Of a stretch of DNA of 64,000 bases, positions 8,800-17,040 are shown in pieces (the stretch's first letter is position 1; each line of letters starts with the position of its first letter). The translations under genes were made by a program, and so were the position numbers. The stretch is from Streptomyces vietnamensis (GTDB lineage Bacteria; Actinomycetota; Actinomycetes; Streptomycetales; Streptomycetaceae): NCBI RefSeq assembly GCF_000830005.1, contig NZ_CP010407.1, positions 3,763,001 through 3,827,000 of the forward strand, given 5' to 3'. The notes below the pieces were generated by a model. That model saw nothing but the letters and a program-made list of their open reading frames with translations. It ran no database searches and had not been told where the DNA came from.

Positions 8800-10583
8800 G
8801 AAGTCGGGCTCGGGTCCTCCGTCGACGGCGGGGGCGTGCCCGGGTCCGAGGTCGTGGGCGGGGGTTCCTCGGTCGTCGGGGGCGGGGTGGTCGGTTCCGT
8901 CGTCGGCGGGTTCGTCGGCTCCGTCGTCGTCGGCGGCGGGGTCGTGGGCTCCGTCGTGGGCGGCGTGGTGGGTTCCGTGGTCGGCGGCGTGGTCGGTTCC
9001 GTCGTGGGCGGGCTGGTCGGCGGGGTCGTGGGCTCCGTCGTCGTGACCGGCGGGGGCGTGATGACCCGGGGGTCCGTCGGCGGCGGCTTGCGGTAGCCGT
9101 CGATCCTGACCTCCGCGCCGGACGGGTTCACGCCCACGCGCGCGCTCCAGGCGCCGACGGGTTCGCGGGCGTGGTCGACGCGGACGGCGATCGTGATCTT
9201 CTCGCCGGGGCGGAGCGTGCCGGAGGCCCGGCTCACGTACAGCCAGGGGGCGTCCGTCCACAGCGACCAGTCGACGGGTGAGCCGCCGGAGGCGGTGAGC
9301 GTGAGCAGGGTGAGGTCGCCGCGGCCGGTGGCGGAGACCGTGATCCAGCCGGCGGCGGGTTCGCCGGGCCGGGCCGGTTCGGTGGGGCCGCCGGGGCTGA
9401 CGACCTCGACGGAGACGTCGGGGGCGCGGCTGCCCTGGGTGAAGCGGGGCTCGGGGGTGGTGCGGGCGTTGCCCGCGTTCTCGTACCGGTCGTAGGGGCC
9501 GCCGTCCGGGCCCACCGGTTCGTCCGCCTCGCGCGCGCTGATCCTGCGTCCGTCGTGGCCGGTCTCGTCGGCGGCCGGGGTGCCGCGGTAGGAGGTCCAC
9601 AGGGCGAGGACGGGGGCGGCGACCACGGCGGCGACGACGGTGGTGGTCACCGCGCGGGCCCGCATCCGGTCGCGGCGGGCGACGTGGTCCTTCGGGTCCA
9701 TGGGGAAGCCGGTCGGCGCGAAGCGCGGGGCACCGGCACGCGCGCGCGGGACGTGCAGCATCGCCATGTACGCGGCGGCCCGGGGCGCCTCGACGAGCGG
9801 CAGCCGGTCCGTGGGGAGGGCCGAGGCGCCGGGCCAGGGGCCGGCGGCGCCGACGCGCTCGGCCGCGCGGCGGCAGCGGGGGCAGTCGTCGACGTGCCGG
9901 ACGAGCTCGGCGCGCAGGGCGGCCGAGAGGAGCACCTGGTGGTCGCCGGTGAGCCGGGCGACGGTGGGGCAGCTGCCGGTCTCGACGACGGCGAGGGCGG
10001 CGCGGGTGCGCTCGACCTCGCAGCCGGCGGTGGCGAGGAGTTCGCGGGCGGCGAGCGGGTCGAGGGAGAGCACGGCGGCGACCTGGCGGTGGCTGAGGCC
10101 GTGCCGCACGGCGAGCTCCAGGGCCTCGCGCTGCTCGGGCGTGGTGCCGGCGGCCTCGGGCCAGGCGAGCAGGGCGAGCTCGGCACGGCGCCGCTCGGCG
10201 GTCTCCTCGGAGACCCGGGGCGGCTCGGGGGCGGTGACGGCCGGGCGGCCGGTGTGGGCGCCCTGGCGCTTGCGGCGCTGCTCGCCGAGGCTGCGCAGGC
10301 AGGCCCAGCGGGCGAGGGCGTACAGCCAGGCCGTGCGTCCGTCCTCGTCGGAGGGGCAGCGGCCGTGGTGGCGCTCGGCGACGGCGAGGACGTCGCCGAG
10401 GACGGCGGTGGCCGTGTCGTGGTCGCAGAGCACGGAGAGGCAGTACGTGAAGAGGCCGTCGAGGGCGGCCTCGTAACGGGCGGGGGGACGCCGGCCGAGC
10501 GTGCGCGGTCCCTGGTCCGTGGCGCGGTGCGCCCGGTGTGCGCCGGTGGTGCGTGCGGGGGAATCCAGCCTGCTGCTCGTCAC
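8796..10583 (-). CDS. Chimeric sigma-70-like / zinc-finger / BACON-domain membrane protein
   Basis: 595 residues. Residues 36-100 resemble sigma region 2 of ECF factors, and 145-200 resemble region 4 (TTPEQREALELAVRHGLSHRQVAAVLSL). Residues 229-245 hold a HVDDCPRC zinc-finger motif like that of anti-sigma factors. A membrane segment follows at 311-329. The outside part has a BACON-like all-beta domain (about 410-497: GWITVSATG, then WLYVSRASGTLRPGE) and ends in about 90 residues of TTEPTTPP repeats. Thus sigma-like, anti-sigma-like and extracellular modules are joined in one chain. Whether it still acts as a sigma factor is unknown. It is divergent from radA. Confidence 0.8.
   Translation of the reverse strand: MTSSRLDSPARTTGAHRAHRATDQGPRTLGRRPPARYEAALDGLFTYCLSVLCDHDTATAVLGDVLAVAERHHGRCPSDEDGRTAWLYALARWACLRSLGEQRRKRQGAHTGRPAVTAPEPPRVSEETAERRRAELALLAWPEAAGTTPEQREALELAVRHGLSHRQVAAVLSLDPLAARELLATAGCEVERTRAALAVVETGSCPTVARLTGDHQVLLSAALRAELVRHVDDCPRCRRAAERVGAAGPWPGASALPTDRLPLVEAPRAAAYMAMLHVPRARAGAPRFAPTGFPMDPKDHVARRDRMRARAVTTTVVAAVVAAPVLALWTSYRGTPAADETGHDGRRISAREADEPVGPDGGPYDRYENAGNARTTPEPRFTQGSRAPDVSVEVVSPGGPTEPARPGEPAAGWITVSATGRGDLTLLTLTASGGSPVDWSLWTDAPWLYVSRASGTLRPGEKITIAVRVDHAREPVGAWSARVGVNPSGAEVRIDGYRKPPPTDPRVITPPPVTTTEPTTPPTSPPTTEPTTPPTTEPTTPPTTEPTTPPPTTTEPTNPPTTEPTTPPPTTEEPPPTTSDPGTPPPSTEDPSPTS
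8845..9060 (-). repeat. Pro/Thr-rich coding repeat (C-terminal tail of BACON protein)
   Basis: Degenerate in-frame repeats encoding TEPTTPP-type units, with a period near 24 bp. Such tails usually form extended, wall-spanning or glycosylated linkers. Copy number is likely to vary between strains. Confidence 0.75.
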
Positions 10584-10743
10584 TCGGCGACCGTAGGCAG
10601 GACGGGGAGCACTCTTCGTACCGGTTGCTCCATTCTCATTCTTACGGGTGAAGGTATCGCTCGAAAGGGGACAGGAACCCGGCGTTCCGGTGGGGCGACG
10701 GTCCCCCTGTGGATGACGGCGGCCCGTTGTCGGTGGGGGCGGA

Positions 10744-10749
10744 TACGGT
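10744..10749 (+). promoter_or_regulatory. Candidate leaderless -10 for radA
   Basis: TACGGT lies 7 nt before the radA ATG at 10757, and no Shine-Dalgarno is visible. Confidence 0.45.
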
Positions 10750-10756
10750 GTCGTCC

Positions 10757-12163
10757 ATGGCTGCCCGTACGAAAACCGCCAAGGACCGGCCGTCCTACCG
10801 CTGCACCGAGTGCGGCTGGCAGACGGCCAAGTGGCTCGGCCGCTGCCCCGAGTGCCAGGCCTGGGGGACGGTCGAGGAGTACGGCGCGCCCGCCGTCCGC
10901 ACGACCGCCGCCGGTCGCGTCTCCACCGCCGCGCTGCCCATCGGCCAGGTCGACGGCCGGCAGGCGACCGCCCGCTCGACCGGCGTCGACGAGCTGGACC
11001 GGGTCCTCGGCGGGGGCCTGGTGCCCGGCGCCGTCGTGCTGCTCGCCGGCGAGCCGGGCGTCGGCAAGTCCACCCTCCTGCTCGACGTGGCGGCCAAGGC
11101 GGCGAGCGGCGAGCACCGCACGCTGTACGTGACGGGCGAGGAGTCCGCGAGCCAGGTCCGGCTGCGCGCCGACCGGATCAACGCGCTCAGCGACCATCTG
11201 TACCTGGCGGCCGAGACCGACCTGTCGGCCGTCCTCGGGCACCTCGACGCCGTGAAGCCCTCCCTGCTGGTCCTGGACTCGGTGCAGACCGTCGCCTCCC
11301 CCGAGATCGACGGCGCGCCCGGCGGCATGGCCCAGGTCCGCGAGGTCGCCGGAGCCCTCATCCGGGCCTCCAAGGAGCGCGGCATGTCGACGCTCCTCGT
11401 CGGCCACGTCACCAAGGAAGGGGCCATCGCGGGCCCCCGGCTCCTGGAGCACCTGGTCGACGTCGTCCTGAGCTTCGAGGGCGACCGGCACGCGCGCCTG
11501 CGCCTGGTCCGGGGCGTGAAGAACCGGTACGGGGCGACCGACGAGGTCGGCTGCTTCGAGCTGCACGACGAGGGCATCACGGGGCTCGCCGACCCCTCCG
11601 GGCTCTTCCTGACCCGGCGCGACGTGGCCGTGCCCGGCACCTGTCTGACGGTCACCCTGGAGGGCAAGCGTCCGCTCGTCGCCGAGGTGCAGGCGCTGAC
11701 GGTCGACTCGCAGATCCCGTCGCCGCGGCGGACGACCTCCGGTCTGGAGACCTCCCGGGTCTCGATGATGCTGGCGGTCCTGGAGCAGCGCGGCCGGATC
11801 AGCGCGCTGGGCAAGCGGGACATCTACAGCGCGACCGTGGGCGGCGTGAAGCTCACCGAGCCCGCCGCCGACCTGGCGATCGCGCTCGCGCTGGCCTCCG
11901 CGGCGAGCGACACCCCACTGCCGAAGAACCTGGTCGCGATCGGCGAGGTCGGGCTCGCGGGCGAGGTGCGGCGGGTGACGGGCGTGCAGCGGCGGCTCGC
12001 CGAGGCGCACCGTCTCGGCTTCACGCACGCGCTGGTCCCGGGGGACCCGGGGAAGGTGCCGGCGGGGATGAAGGTGACGGAGGTGGCGGACGTGGGGGAC
12101 GCGCTGCGGGTGCTGCCGCGGAGCCGGCGGGCGAAGGGCGCGGAGGAGGCACCGGCCCGCTGA
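10757..12163 (+). CDS. radA: DNA repair protein RadA (branch-migration ATPase)
   Basis: 468 residues. An N-terminal C4 zinc finger (Cys16, 19, 30, 33; YRCTECGWQT and GRCPECQAWGT) is followed by a RecA-like ATPase with Walker A GEPGVGKS (98-105), the RadA-specific KNRYG motif near residue 255, and a C-terminal Lon-protease-like domain (about 320-450). RadA promotes branch migration during recombinational repair. It lies 73 bp upstream of disA on the same strand, a pairing common in Gram-positive bacteria, in which RadA interacts with DisA. Confidence 0.97.
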   Translation: MAARTKTAKDRPSYRCTECGWQTAKWLGRCPECQAWGTVEEYGAPAVRTTAAGRVSTAALPIGQVDGRQATARSTGVDELDRVLGGGLVPGAVVLLAGEPGVGKSTLLLDVAAKAASGEHRTLYVTGEESASQVRLRADRINALSDHLYLAAETDLSAVLGHLDAVKPSLLVLDSVQTVASPEIDGAPGGMAQVREVAGALIRASKERGMSTLLVGHVTKEGAIAGPRLLEHLVDVVLSFEGDRHARLRLVRGVKNRYGATDEVGCFELHDEGITGLADPSGLFLTRRDVAVPGTCLTVTLEGKRPLVAEVQALTVDSQIPSPRRTTSGLETSRVSMMLAVLEQRGRISALGKRDIYSATVGGVKLTEPAADLAIALALASAASDTPLPKNLVAIGEVGLAGEVRRVTGVQRRLAEAHRLGFTHALVPGDPGKVPAGMKVTEVADVGDALRVLPRSRRAKGAEEAPAR

Positions 12164-12236
12164 CCGACACCCCCGCAGGACGGTGTCGCTAGACTTTGCC
12201 CTGGTCTCGCCCATCCGTACGAGCCGGAGGAGTGCA

Positions 12237-13361
12237 GTGGCAGCCAAGGACGGGGCAGCAGCTCCTGGAAAGTCCGGCGCGGGCTCCGGCAACGAAGCGC
12301 TGATGCGCGCCGCCCTGAGCGCGGTCGCGCCGGGCACCGCGCTGCGCGACGGCCTGGAGCGGATCCTCCGGGGAAACACGGGCGGTCTCATCGTCCTCGG
12401 CCTGGACAAGACGGTCGACTCGATGTGCACCGGCGGCTTCGAGCTGGACGTCGAGTTCACCGCCACGCGCCTGCGTGAGCTGTGCAAGCTCGACGGCGCG
12501 CTCGTCCTCGACAAGGACATCACCAAGATCCACCGCGCGGGCGTGCAGCTGGTCCCGGACGCCTCCATCCCCACCGAGGAGACCGGCACCCGCCACCGCA
12601 CCGCGGACCGGGTCTCCAAGCAGTGCAAGTTCCCGGTCGTCTCCGTCTCCCAGTCGATGCGGCTGATCGCGCTGTACGTGGACGGTGAGCGCCGGGTCCT
12701 GGAGGAGTCGGCCGCGATCCTGTCCCGCGCCAACCAGGCGCTCGCGACCCTGGAGCGGTACAAGCTGCGGCTCGACGAGGTGGCCGGCACGCTCTCCGCC
12801 CTGGAGATCGAGGACCTGGTCACGGTCCGGGACGTCACCGCGGTCGCGCAGCGCCTTGAGATGGTCCGCCGGATCGCCACCGAGATCGCCGAGTACGTGG
12901 TCGAGCTCGGCACCGACGGGCGGCTCCTCTCGCTCCAGCTCGACGAGTTGATCGCGGGCGTGGAGCCGGAGCGCGAGCTGGTGATCCGGGACTACGTGCC
13001 GGAGCCGACCGCCAAGCGTTCGCGGACGGTCGCCGAGGCGCTCACCGAGCTGGACGCGCTCACCCACACCGAGCTGCTCGAACTTCCGGTCGTGGCGCGG
13101 GCCCTCGGCTACAGCGGTTCGCCCGAGACCCTCGACTCGGCGGTCTCGCCGCGCGGCTACCGGCTCCTGGCGAAGGTGCCGCGGCTGCCCGGCGCGATCA
13201 TCGAGCGCCTGGTGGAGCACTTCGGCGGGCTGCAGAAGCTGCTCGCGGCGAGCGTGGACGACCTCCAGACCGTCGACGGCGTCGGCGAGGCCCGCGCCCG
13301 CAGCGTCCGCGAGGGCCTGTCGCGGCTCGCGGAGTCCTCGATCCTGGAGCGGTACGTCTAG
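12237..13361 (+). CDS. disA: DNA integrity scanning diadenylate cyclase
   Basis: 374 residues from GTG 12237 (GGAGG just upstream). The N-terminal DAC domain has the active-site DGA (86-88) and RHR (119-121) motifs, so it should convert two ATP to c-di-AMP. A helical linker and a C-terminal helix-hairpin-helix domain (VDGVGEARARSVREGL) that binds branched DNA complete the usual DisA plan. c-di-AMP controls potassium and osmotic balance and wall genes. The TAG stop lies within the first unit of a downstream tandem array shared with the convergent neighbour. Confidence 0.97.
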   Translation: MAAKDGAAAPGKSGAGSGNEALMRAALSAVAPGTALRDGLERILRGNTGGLIVLGLDKTVDSMCTGGFELDVEFTATRLRELCKLDGALVLDKDITKIHRAGVQLVPDASIPTEETGTRHRTADRVSKQCKFPVVSVSQSMRLIALYVDGERRVLEESAAILSRANQALATLERYKLRLDEVAGTLSALEIEDLVTVRDVTAVAQRLEMVRRIATEIAEYVVELGTDGRLLSLQLDELIAGVEPERELVIRDYVPEPTAKRSRTVAEALTELDALTHTELLELPVVARALGYSGSPETLDSAVSPRGYRLLAKVPRLPGAIIERLVEHFGGLQKLLAASVDDLQTVDGVGEARARSVREGLSRLAESSILERYV

Positions 13362-13454
13362 CGGTACGTCCAGTCGTACGGATCAGTCCGTACGTCCAGT
13401 CGTACGGATCAGCTCATACCGATCAGCTCGTACGGATCAGTCCGTACGGATCAG
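13349..13454. repeat. 12-14 bp tandem array containing the stops of disA and its neighbour
   Basis: Eight units of 12-14 bp around a GTACGG/GTACGTC core. Unit 1 (13349-13360) overlaps the last codons and TAG of disA. The last unit (13440-13453) contains the TGA (minus strand) of the convergent gene. The region can also fold because GTAC is palindromic. Confidence 0.85.
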
Positions 13455-14311
13455 TCCTTCGCCAGCGTGAACGAGGCCGCCAGCACCTTCGCGCCCGGCA
13501 TCTCCGCCTCCACCAGGTAGGTGCCGGGGCCGGCCTGGCCCGCCGGGGCGCTCGCGCACTGCGGGGCGCTGTGGCCGCGGTCCCATTCCACGGTGTGGGT
13601 GACGGTGGCGTGCGCGGGGACGCGCAGCAGGACCGGGTTGCCGGGGCGCGGGCAGTCGGCGGTGGACCAGACCTCGTCGTCCCGGTCGTCGCTGATCGTC
13701 AGAACCGCGCTGCGGGGCCCGAAGTCGGCCTTGCACGTGGTGTTCGAGGTGTTCTTGGCGACGAGCTGGAAGCGGGGCTTCTCCCCCGCCTCGTAGGCGA
13801 CCTTGGTGGCGCGGAGCGTCAACTGCAGTGCTCCGGCGGGGCAGTTCGGGATCGGGGAGTCGGCCGGGACCTGCTGGCCCGCGCCGGTGCCCGCGCCTCC
13901 GTCGCCGCCGGCTCCGTCGGTGTCGCCGTTCTTGCCGGTGCCGGCGGTGCCGGCAGTGCCGGAGCCGGAGCCCGCGTCCGTACCGGCATCGGTACCGGCG
14001 TCCGCGCCCGCACCCTCGTCCGTACCGGAGCCCGCGGAACCGCCGTTGCCGCCGGAGTCGCCCGACTCGTCGCGTCCACCGGGCTGTTGGCTGATCGCCG
14101 GGCCGGTGCCGGAGGGCCCCGGGGTGATCGAAGGCGGGGTCGGCGACGAGCCGTTGGCGGCGTCGTTCGTCTTCTTCCCGCCGCCGTCACCCGAGGTGAA
14201 GGCCCAGGCGGCGAGCAGCGCGAGAAGCGCCACCAGGCACAGCGCCACCGCCCTCCGTCGCCAGTAGATGGTGGAGGGAAGCGGCCCGACCGGATTGCGC
14301 AAAGATCCCAC
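13451..14311 (-). CDS. Membrane-anchored protein with Gly/Asp-rich linker and Ig-like external domain
   Basis: 286 residues from GTG 14311 (AAGG 8 nt upstream), giving VGSLRNPVGPLPSTIYWRRR; a start 14 codons earlier is possible. One membrane segment lies at about residues 25-42. A long linker of Gly, Ser, Asp and Thr repeats (about 45-150) follows, then a beta-rich domain with four Cys (NCPAGALQL, NTTCKADFG, STADCPRPGNP, APQCASAP) ending in a GTYLVEAEM strand, which resembles an intracellular-proteinase-inhibitor or Ig-like fold. The protein should be anchored in the membrane with the domain outside. No enzymatic motif is visible. It is convergent with disA. Confidence 0.75.
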   Translation of the reverse strand: MGSLRNPVGPLPSTIYWRRRAVALCLVALLALLAAWAFTSGDGGGKKTNDAANGSSPTPPSITPGPSGTGPAISQQPGGRDESGDSGGNGGSAGSGTDEGAGADAGTDAGTDAGSGSGTAGTAGTGKNGDTDGAGGDGGAGTGAGQQVPADSPIPNCPAGALQLTLRATKVAYEAGEKPRFQLVAKNTSNTTCKADFGPRSAVLTISDDRDDEVWSTADCPRPGNPVLLRVPAHATVTHTVEWDRGHSAPQCASAPAGQAGPGTYLVEAEMPGAKVLAASFTLAKD

Positions 14312-14397
14312 GACCCGAACCTTACGAGAGATCCGGCCCAACTCCCGCCCCACCCGCCGCCCGAGACCTCAAGTTTTGCCGATGATCACATACGTCC

Positions 14398-14420
14398 GTT
14401 CCGGGAACTTTTCCCGGAAC
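14398..14420. promoter_or_regulatory. 10-bp perfect inverted repeat upstream of PAP2 gene
   Basis: Arms GTTCCGGGAA and TTCCCGGAAC are separated by 3 nt in the 236-bp divergent gap. It could be an operator or a transcript hairpin; it lies about 130 bp before the PAP2 start and 87 bp before the start of the minus-strand gene. Confidence 0.45.
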
Positions 14421-14533
14421 CCCGCCAAAACCCCTTCGGGAAACATGGATAAACGGTGCGAATCGCCAACCCCCCACTTTCGTCGGGGGTCGCTCTGGCC
14501 GTTGGCCCGGGGCGGCGGAGTCCGGATTCCGGT

Positions 14534-14539
14534 TAGCGT
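14534..14539 (+). promoter_or_regulatory. Candidate leaderless -10 for PAP2 gene
   Basis: TAGCGT lies 8 nt before ATG 14548 with no Shine-Dalgarno. The wider TAGCGTCATC block also occurs in front of sigE (16408-16417). Confidence 0.45.
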
Positions 14540-14547
14540 CATCCACC

Positions 14548-15231
14548 ATGGACACCCTTCTCGACCTCTCCGACCGTCTCTATCTCGACGTCGCCGATTT
14601 CGCCCACTCCACCCCCCACTGGTTCCAGTGGCTCGCCGAGGTGTGGACGGAGCTCGGGCTGCTGCTCTTCGGCGTGCTGTTCCTCGCCGGCTGGTGGCGC
14701 TCCCGTGAGGGGTCGAGCCGGACGATGGCGCTCGCACTGCTCGCCCCGGTGGCCACCGGCTTCGGTTACGTGGCGAGCGAGGCGCTGAAGTCACTGGTCG
14801 ACGAGGAGCGTCCCTGCCGCGCGGTCGCCGGCGCACCCGTCTCGCTCGTCGCCTGCCCGCCGCACGGCGACTGGTCCTTCCCGAGCAACCACTCGGCCAT
14901 CGCGGGCGCCGCCGCGATCGCGCTCGCCCTGTCCTGGCGCGGGATCGTCTGGCTGACCGTGCCGATGGCGCTGCTCATGGCCTTCTCCCGGGTCTTCGTC
15001 GGGGTCCACTACCCGCACGACGTGACCGTCGGCCTGCTCCTCGGCTCCCTGGTCGCCTTCCTCGTGATGCGGGTGGCCGAGCGGCCCGTACGGTCCCTGG
15101 TGGAGACGGCCCGGTCGAGCCGGAGCTCGGCCGTGGTGTGGTGCGCGGGGCGCGGGCCGAGTGCGCACGCCTCCGCGCACGCCCCCGTGCACTCCGAGCG
15201 GCGCTCTCGCGCACGCCACGGCGCGTACTGA
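14548..15231 (+). CDS. PAP2-family membrane phosphatase
   Basis: 227 residues with five or six membrane segments. The three phosphatase motifs are complete: K81 to RP at 88-89 (KSLVDEERP), FPSNHS with His115, and SRVFVGVHYPHD with Arg148, His154 and Asp158. The usual substrates of such proteins are undecaprenyl pyrophosphate or phosphatidic acid, and the Cys residues near 90 and 103 recall BcrC-like members, but the substrate is not settled. The last 35 residues are Arg/His/Ser-rich and likely cytoplasmic. mutY follows 33 bp downstream. Confidence 0.85.
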   Translation: MDTLLDLSDRLYLDVADFAHSTPHWFQWLAEVWTELGLLLFGVLFLAGWWRSREGSSRTMALALLAPVATGFGYVASEALKSLVDEERPCRAVAGAPVSLVACPPHGDWSFPSNHSAIAGAAAIALALSWRGIVWLTVPMALLMAFSRVFVGVHYPHDVTVGLLLGSLVAFLVMRVAERPVRSLVETARSSRSSAVVWCAGRGPSAHASAHAPVHSERRSRARHGAY

Positions 15232-15264
15232 TCCCGCCGGGGACGTGCCAGGATCGGAGGTGCC

Positions 15265-16200
15265 ATGACTTCCATCGACACTCCCCCCACGTCCTCCGCC
15301 GCCGAGGCCCCCGTCGCCCCGGCGCTCCCCTCCGAGCTGCACGGGCCCGTCCTCGCCTGGTTCGACCGGCACGCCCGTGACCTGCCCTGGCGCCGCCCCG
15401 AGGCCGGCGCCTGGGGCGTCATGGTCAGCGAGTTCATGCTCCAGCAGACCCCGGTCGTCCGGGTCCTCCCGGTGTACGAGCAGTGGCTGGCGCGCTGGCC
15501 GCGCCCGGCCGACCTGGCCGCCGAGGCCCCCGGCGAGGCGGTCCGCGCCTGGGGCCGGCTCGGCTATCCGCGCCGGGCGCTGCGGCTGCACGCGGCGGCC
15601 GTCGCCATAACGGAACGGCACCACGGCGACGTACCCGCCGATCACGGACAGCTGCTCGCGCTGCCCGGCATCGGCGAGTACACGGCGGCGGCGGTGGCCT
15701 CCTTCGCGTACGGGCAGCGGCACGCCGTCCTGGACACCAATGTGCGCCGGGTCTTCGCCCGGGCGGCGACCGGCGTCCAGTACCCGCCGAACGCGACCAC
15801 GGCCGCCGAGCGGCGGCTCGCCCGCGCGCTGCTGCCGGAGGACGAAGGGACGGCCTCCCGCTGGGCTGCCGCCTCCATGGAGCTGGGCGCCCTGGTCTGC
15901 ACGGCGAAGAACGAGGACTGCGGGCGCTGCCCGATCGCCGACCGGTGCGCCTGGCGGCTCTCGGGGAAGCCCGCGCACGACGGTCCGCCGCGGCGGGGCC
16001 AGACGTACGCCGGGACCGACCGGCAGGTCCGCGGCCGGCTCCTCGCCGTCCTGCGGGAGTCCGCGGACCCGGTGGCGCAGGCGGCCCTGGACGCGGTCTG
16101 GGACGAGCCGGTGCAGCGGGCCAGGGCTCTGGACGGCCTGGTCGCGGACGGCCTCGTCGAGCCGCTGGACGGCGGCCGGTACCGGCTGCCGCTGTCCTGA
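15265..16200 (+). CDS. mutY: A/G-specific adenine glycosylase
   Basis: 311 residues, with GGAGG upstream of ATG 15265. The helix-hairpin-helix LPGIGEYTAAAV and catalytic Asp in AVLDTNVRRVF are present, as is the [4Fe-4S] cluster motif (CTAKNEDCGRCPIADRC). MutY removes adenine paired with 8-oxoguanine. Compared with E. coli MutY (350 residues) the C-terminal MutT-like 8-oxoG recognition domain is largely absent, as in many actinobacterial homologues. The gene ends just before a GGATCC-rich array. Confidence 0.92.
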   Translation: MTSIDTPPTSSAAEAPVAPALPSELHGPVLAWFDRHARDLPWRRPEAGAWGVMVSEFMLQQTPVVRVLPVYEQWLARWPRPADLAAEAPGEAVRAWGRLGYPRRALRLHAAAVAITERHHGDVPADHGQLLALPGIGEYTAAAVASFAYGQRHAVLDTNVRRVFARAATGVQYPPNATTAAERRLARALLPEDEGTASRWAAASMELGALVCTAKNEDCGRCPIADRCAWRLSGKPAHDGPPRRGQTYAGTDRQVRGRLLAVLRESADPVAQAALDAVWDEPVQRARALDGLVADGLVEPLDGGRYRLPLS

Positions 16201-16208
16201 CGCGGCCT

Positions 16209-16326
16209 GGATCCGGGATCCAATCTCCTGGATCCCGGATCCCGGATTCTGGATCCAGGACCCTGGACACCGGATCCAGGACATTGGATCCAGGACGCTG
16301 GACACCGGATCCAGGACGTTGGATCC
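16209..16326. repeat. GGATCC-rich tandem/palindromic array
   Basis: Nine GGATCC hexamers in 118 bp, some embedded in two copies of a 36-bp unit (CTGGACACCGGATCCAGGAC then TTGGATCCAG). The repeats are self-complementary and could fold as a chain of hairpins. The array fills the space between the mutY stop and the sigE promoter region. Confidence 0.85.
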
Positions 16327-16394
16327 AAGATCTCGCTGTTACACAACCGATGGGTAGCCGTGCGTCGACCGACGGCTGCCCCGCACAGCCCCGT

Positions 16395-16420
16395 GACAAC
16401 CGCTCCGTAGCGTCATCGAC
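16395..16420 (+). promoter_or_regulatory. Candidate sigE promoter
   Basis: GACAACC (16395-16401), then about 10 nt, then CGTCATC (16411-16417), resembling the AAC...GTC/TC style of ECF-type promoters, 45-50 bp before the sigE ATG. In S. coelicolor the sigE promoter requires phosphorylated CseB. The exact -10 register is uncertain because the spacing can be read as 10 or 15 nt. Confidence 0.35.
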
Positions 16421-16464
16421 GACACGAGGAACGAAGCAGGTCACGGGGATCGGAGGCGGTTCGG

Positions 16465-17040
16465 ATGAGGCACGGCGGCGAGGTGCTCGACTTCGAGGAG
16501 TACGTACGCACGCGGCAGGACGCGCTGCTGCGCAGCGCCCGTCGTCTCGTCGCCGACCCCGTCGACGCCCAGGACCTCCTCCAGACGGCCCTCGCCCGTA
16601 CGTACGGCCGCTGGGACGGCATCGCCGACAAGTCCCTCGCCGACGCCTACCTGCGCCGGGTCATGATCAACACCCGGACCGAGTGGTGGCGCTCCCGCAA
16701 GCTCGAAGAGGTGCCGACCGAGCAGCTGCCCGACGGGAGCGTCGACGACCCGACCGAGCAGCACGCCGACCGCGCGCTCCTCATGGACGTCCTGAAGGTC
16801 CTCGCGCCCAAGCAGCGCAGCGTCGTCGTGCTGCGCCACTGGGAGCAGATGAGCACCGAGGAGACGGCTGCGGCGCTCGGCATGTCGACGGGTACGGTGA
16901 AGTCCACGCTCCACCGCGCGCTCGCCCGGCTCCGCCAGGAACTGGAGAGCCGTGACCTCGACGCCCGTGCCCTGGGGCGGACCGGGGAGCGGGCGACGGT
17001 ACGAGGTGACGAAGGGGGGCGGGAGCGGTGCGCGGCCTAG
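16465..17040 (+). CDS. sigE: ECF sigma factor SigE (cell-envelope stress)
   Basis: 191 residues. Sigma region 2 (DFEEYVRTRQDALLRSARRL to INTRTEWWR, about 9-77) and region 4 (LLMDVLKVLAPKQRSVVVLRHWEQMSTEETAAALGMSTGTVKS split over about 108-155) are complete. It is followed by cseA, cseB and cseC in the order known from S. coelicolor, where SigE directs wall and membrane repair genes and has no anti-sigma factor; control is through CseBC-dependent transcription. It overlaps cseA by 13 bp. Confidence 0.95.
   Translation: MRHGGEVLDFEEYVRTRQDALLRSARRLVADPVDAQDLLQTALARTYGRWDGIADKSLADAYLRRVMINTRTEWWRSRKLEEVPTEQLPDGSVDDPTEQHADRALLMDVLKVLAPKQRSVVVLRHWEQMSTEETAAALGMSTGTVKSTLHRALARLRQELESRDLDARALGRTGERATVRGDEGGRERCAA

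Noticed and set aside
13349..13454. CRISPR-like array
   Set aside because: Units are 12-14 bp without spacers; it is a tandem repeat.
14522..14547. SigE-dependent promoter of the PAP2 gene
   Set aside because: The TAGCGTCATC block is like that near sigE, but no AAC-type -35 lies at the right distance.
16209..16326. Insertion element remnants
   Set aside because: No transposase or terminal repeats; only short palindromic units.
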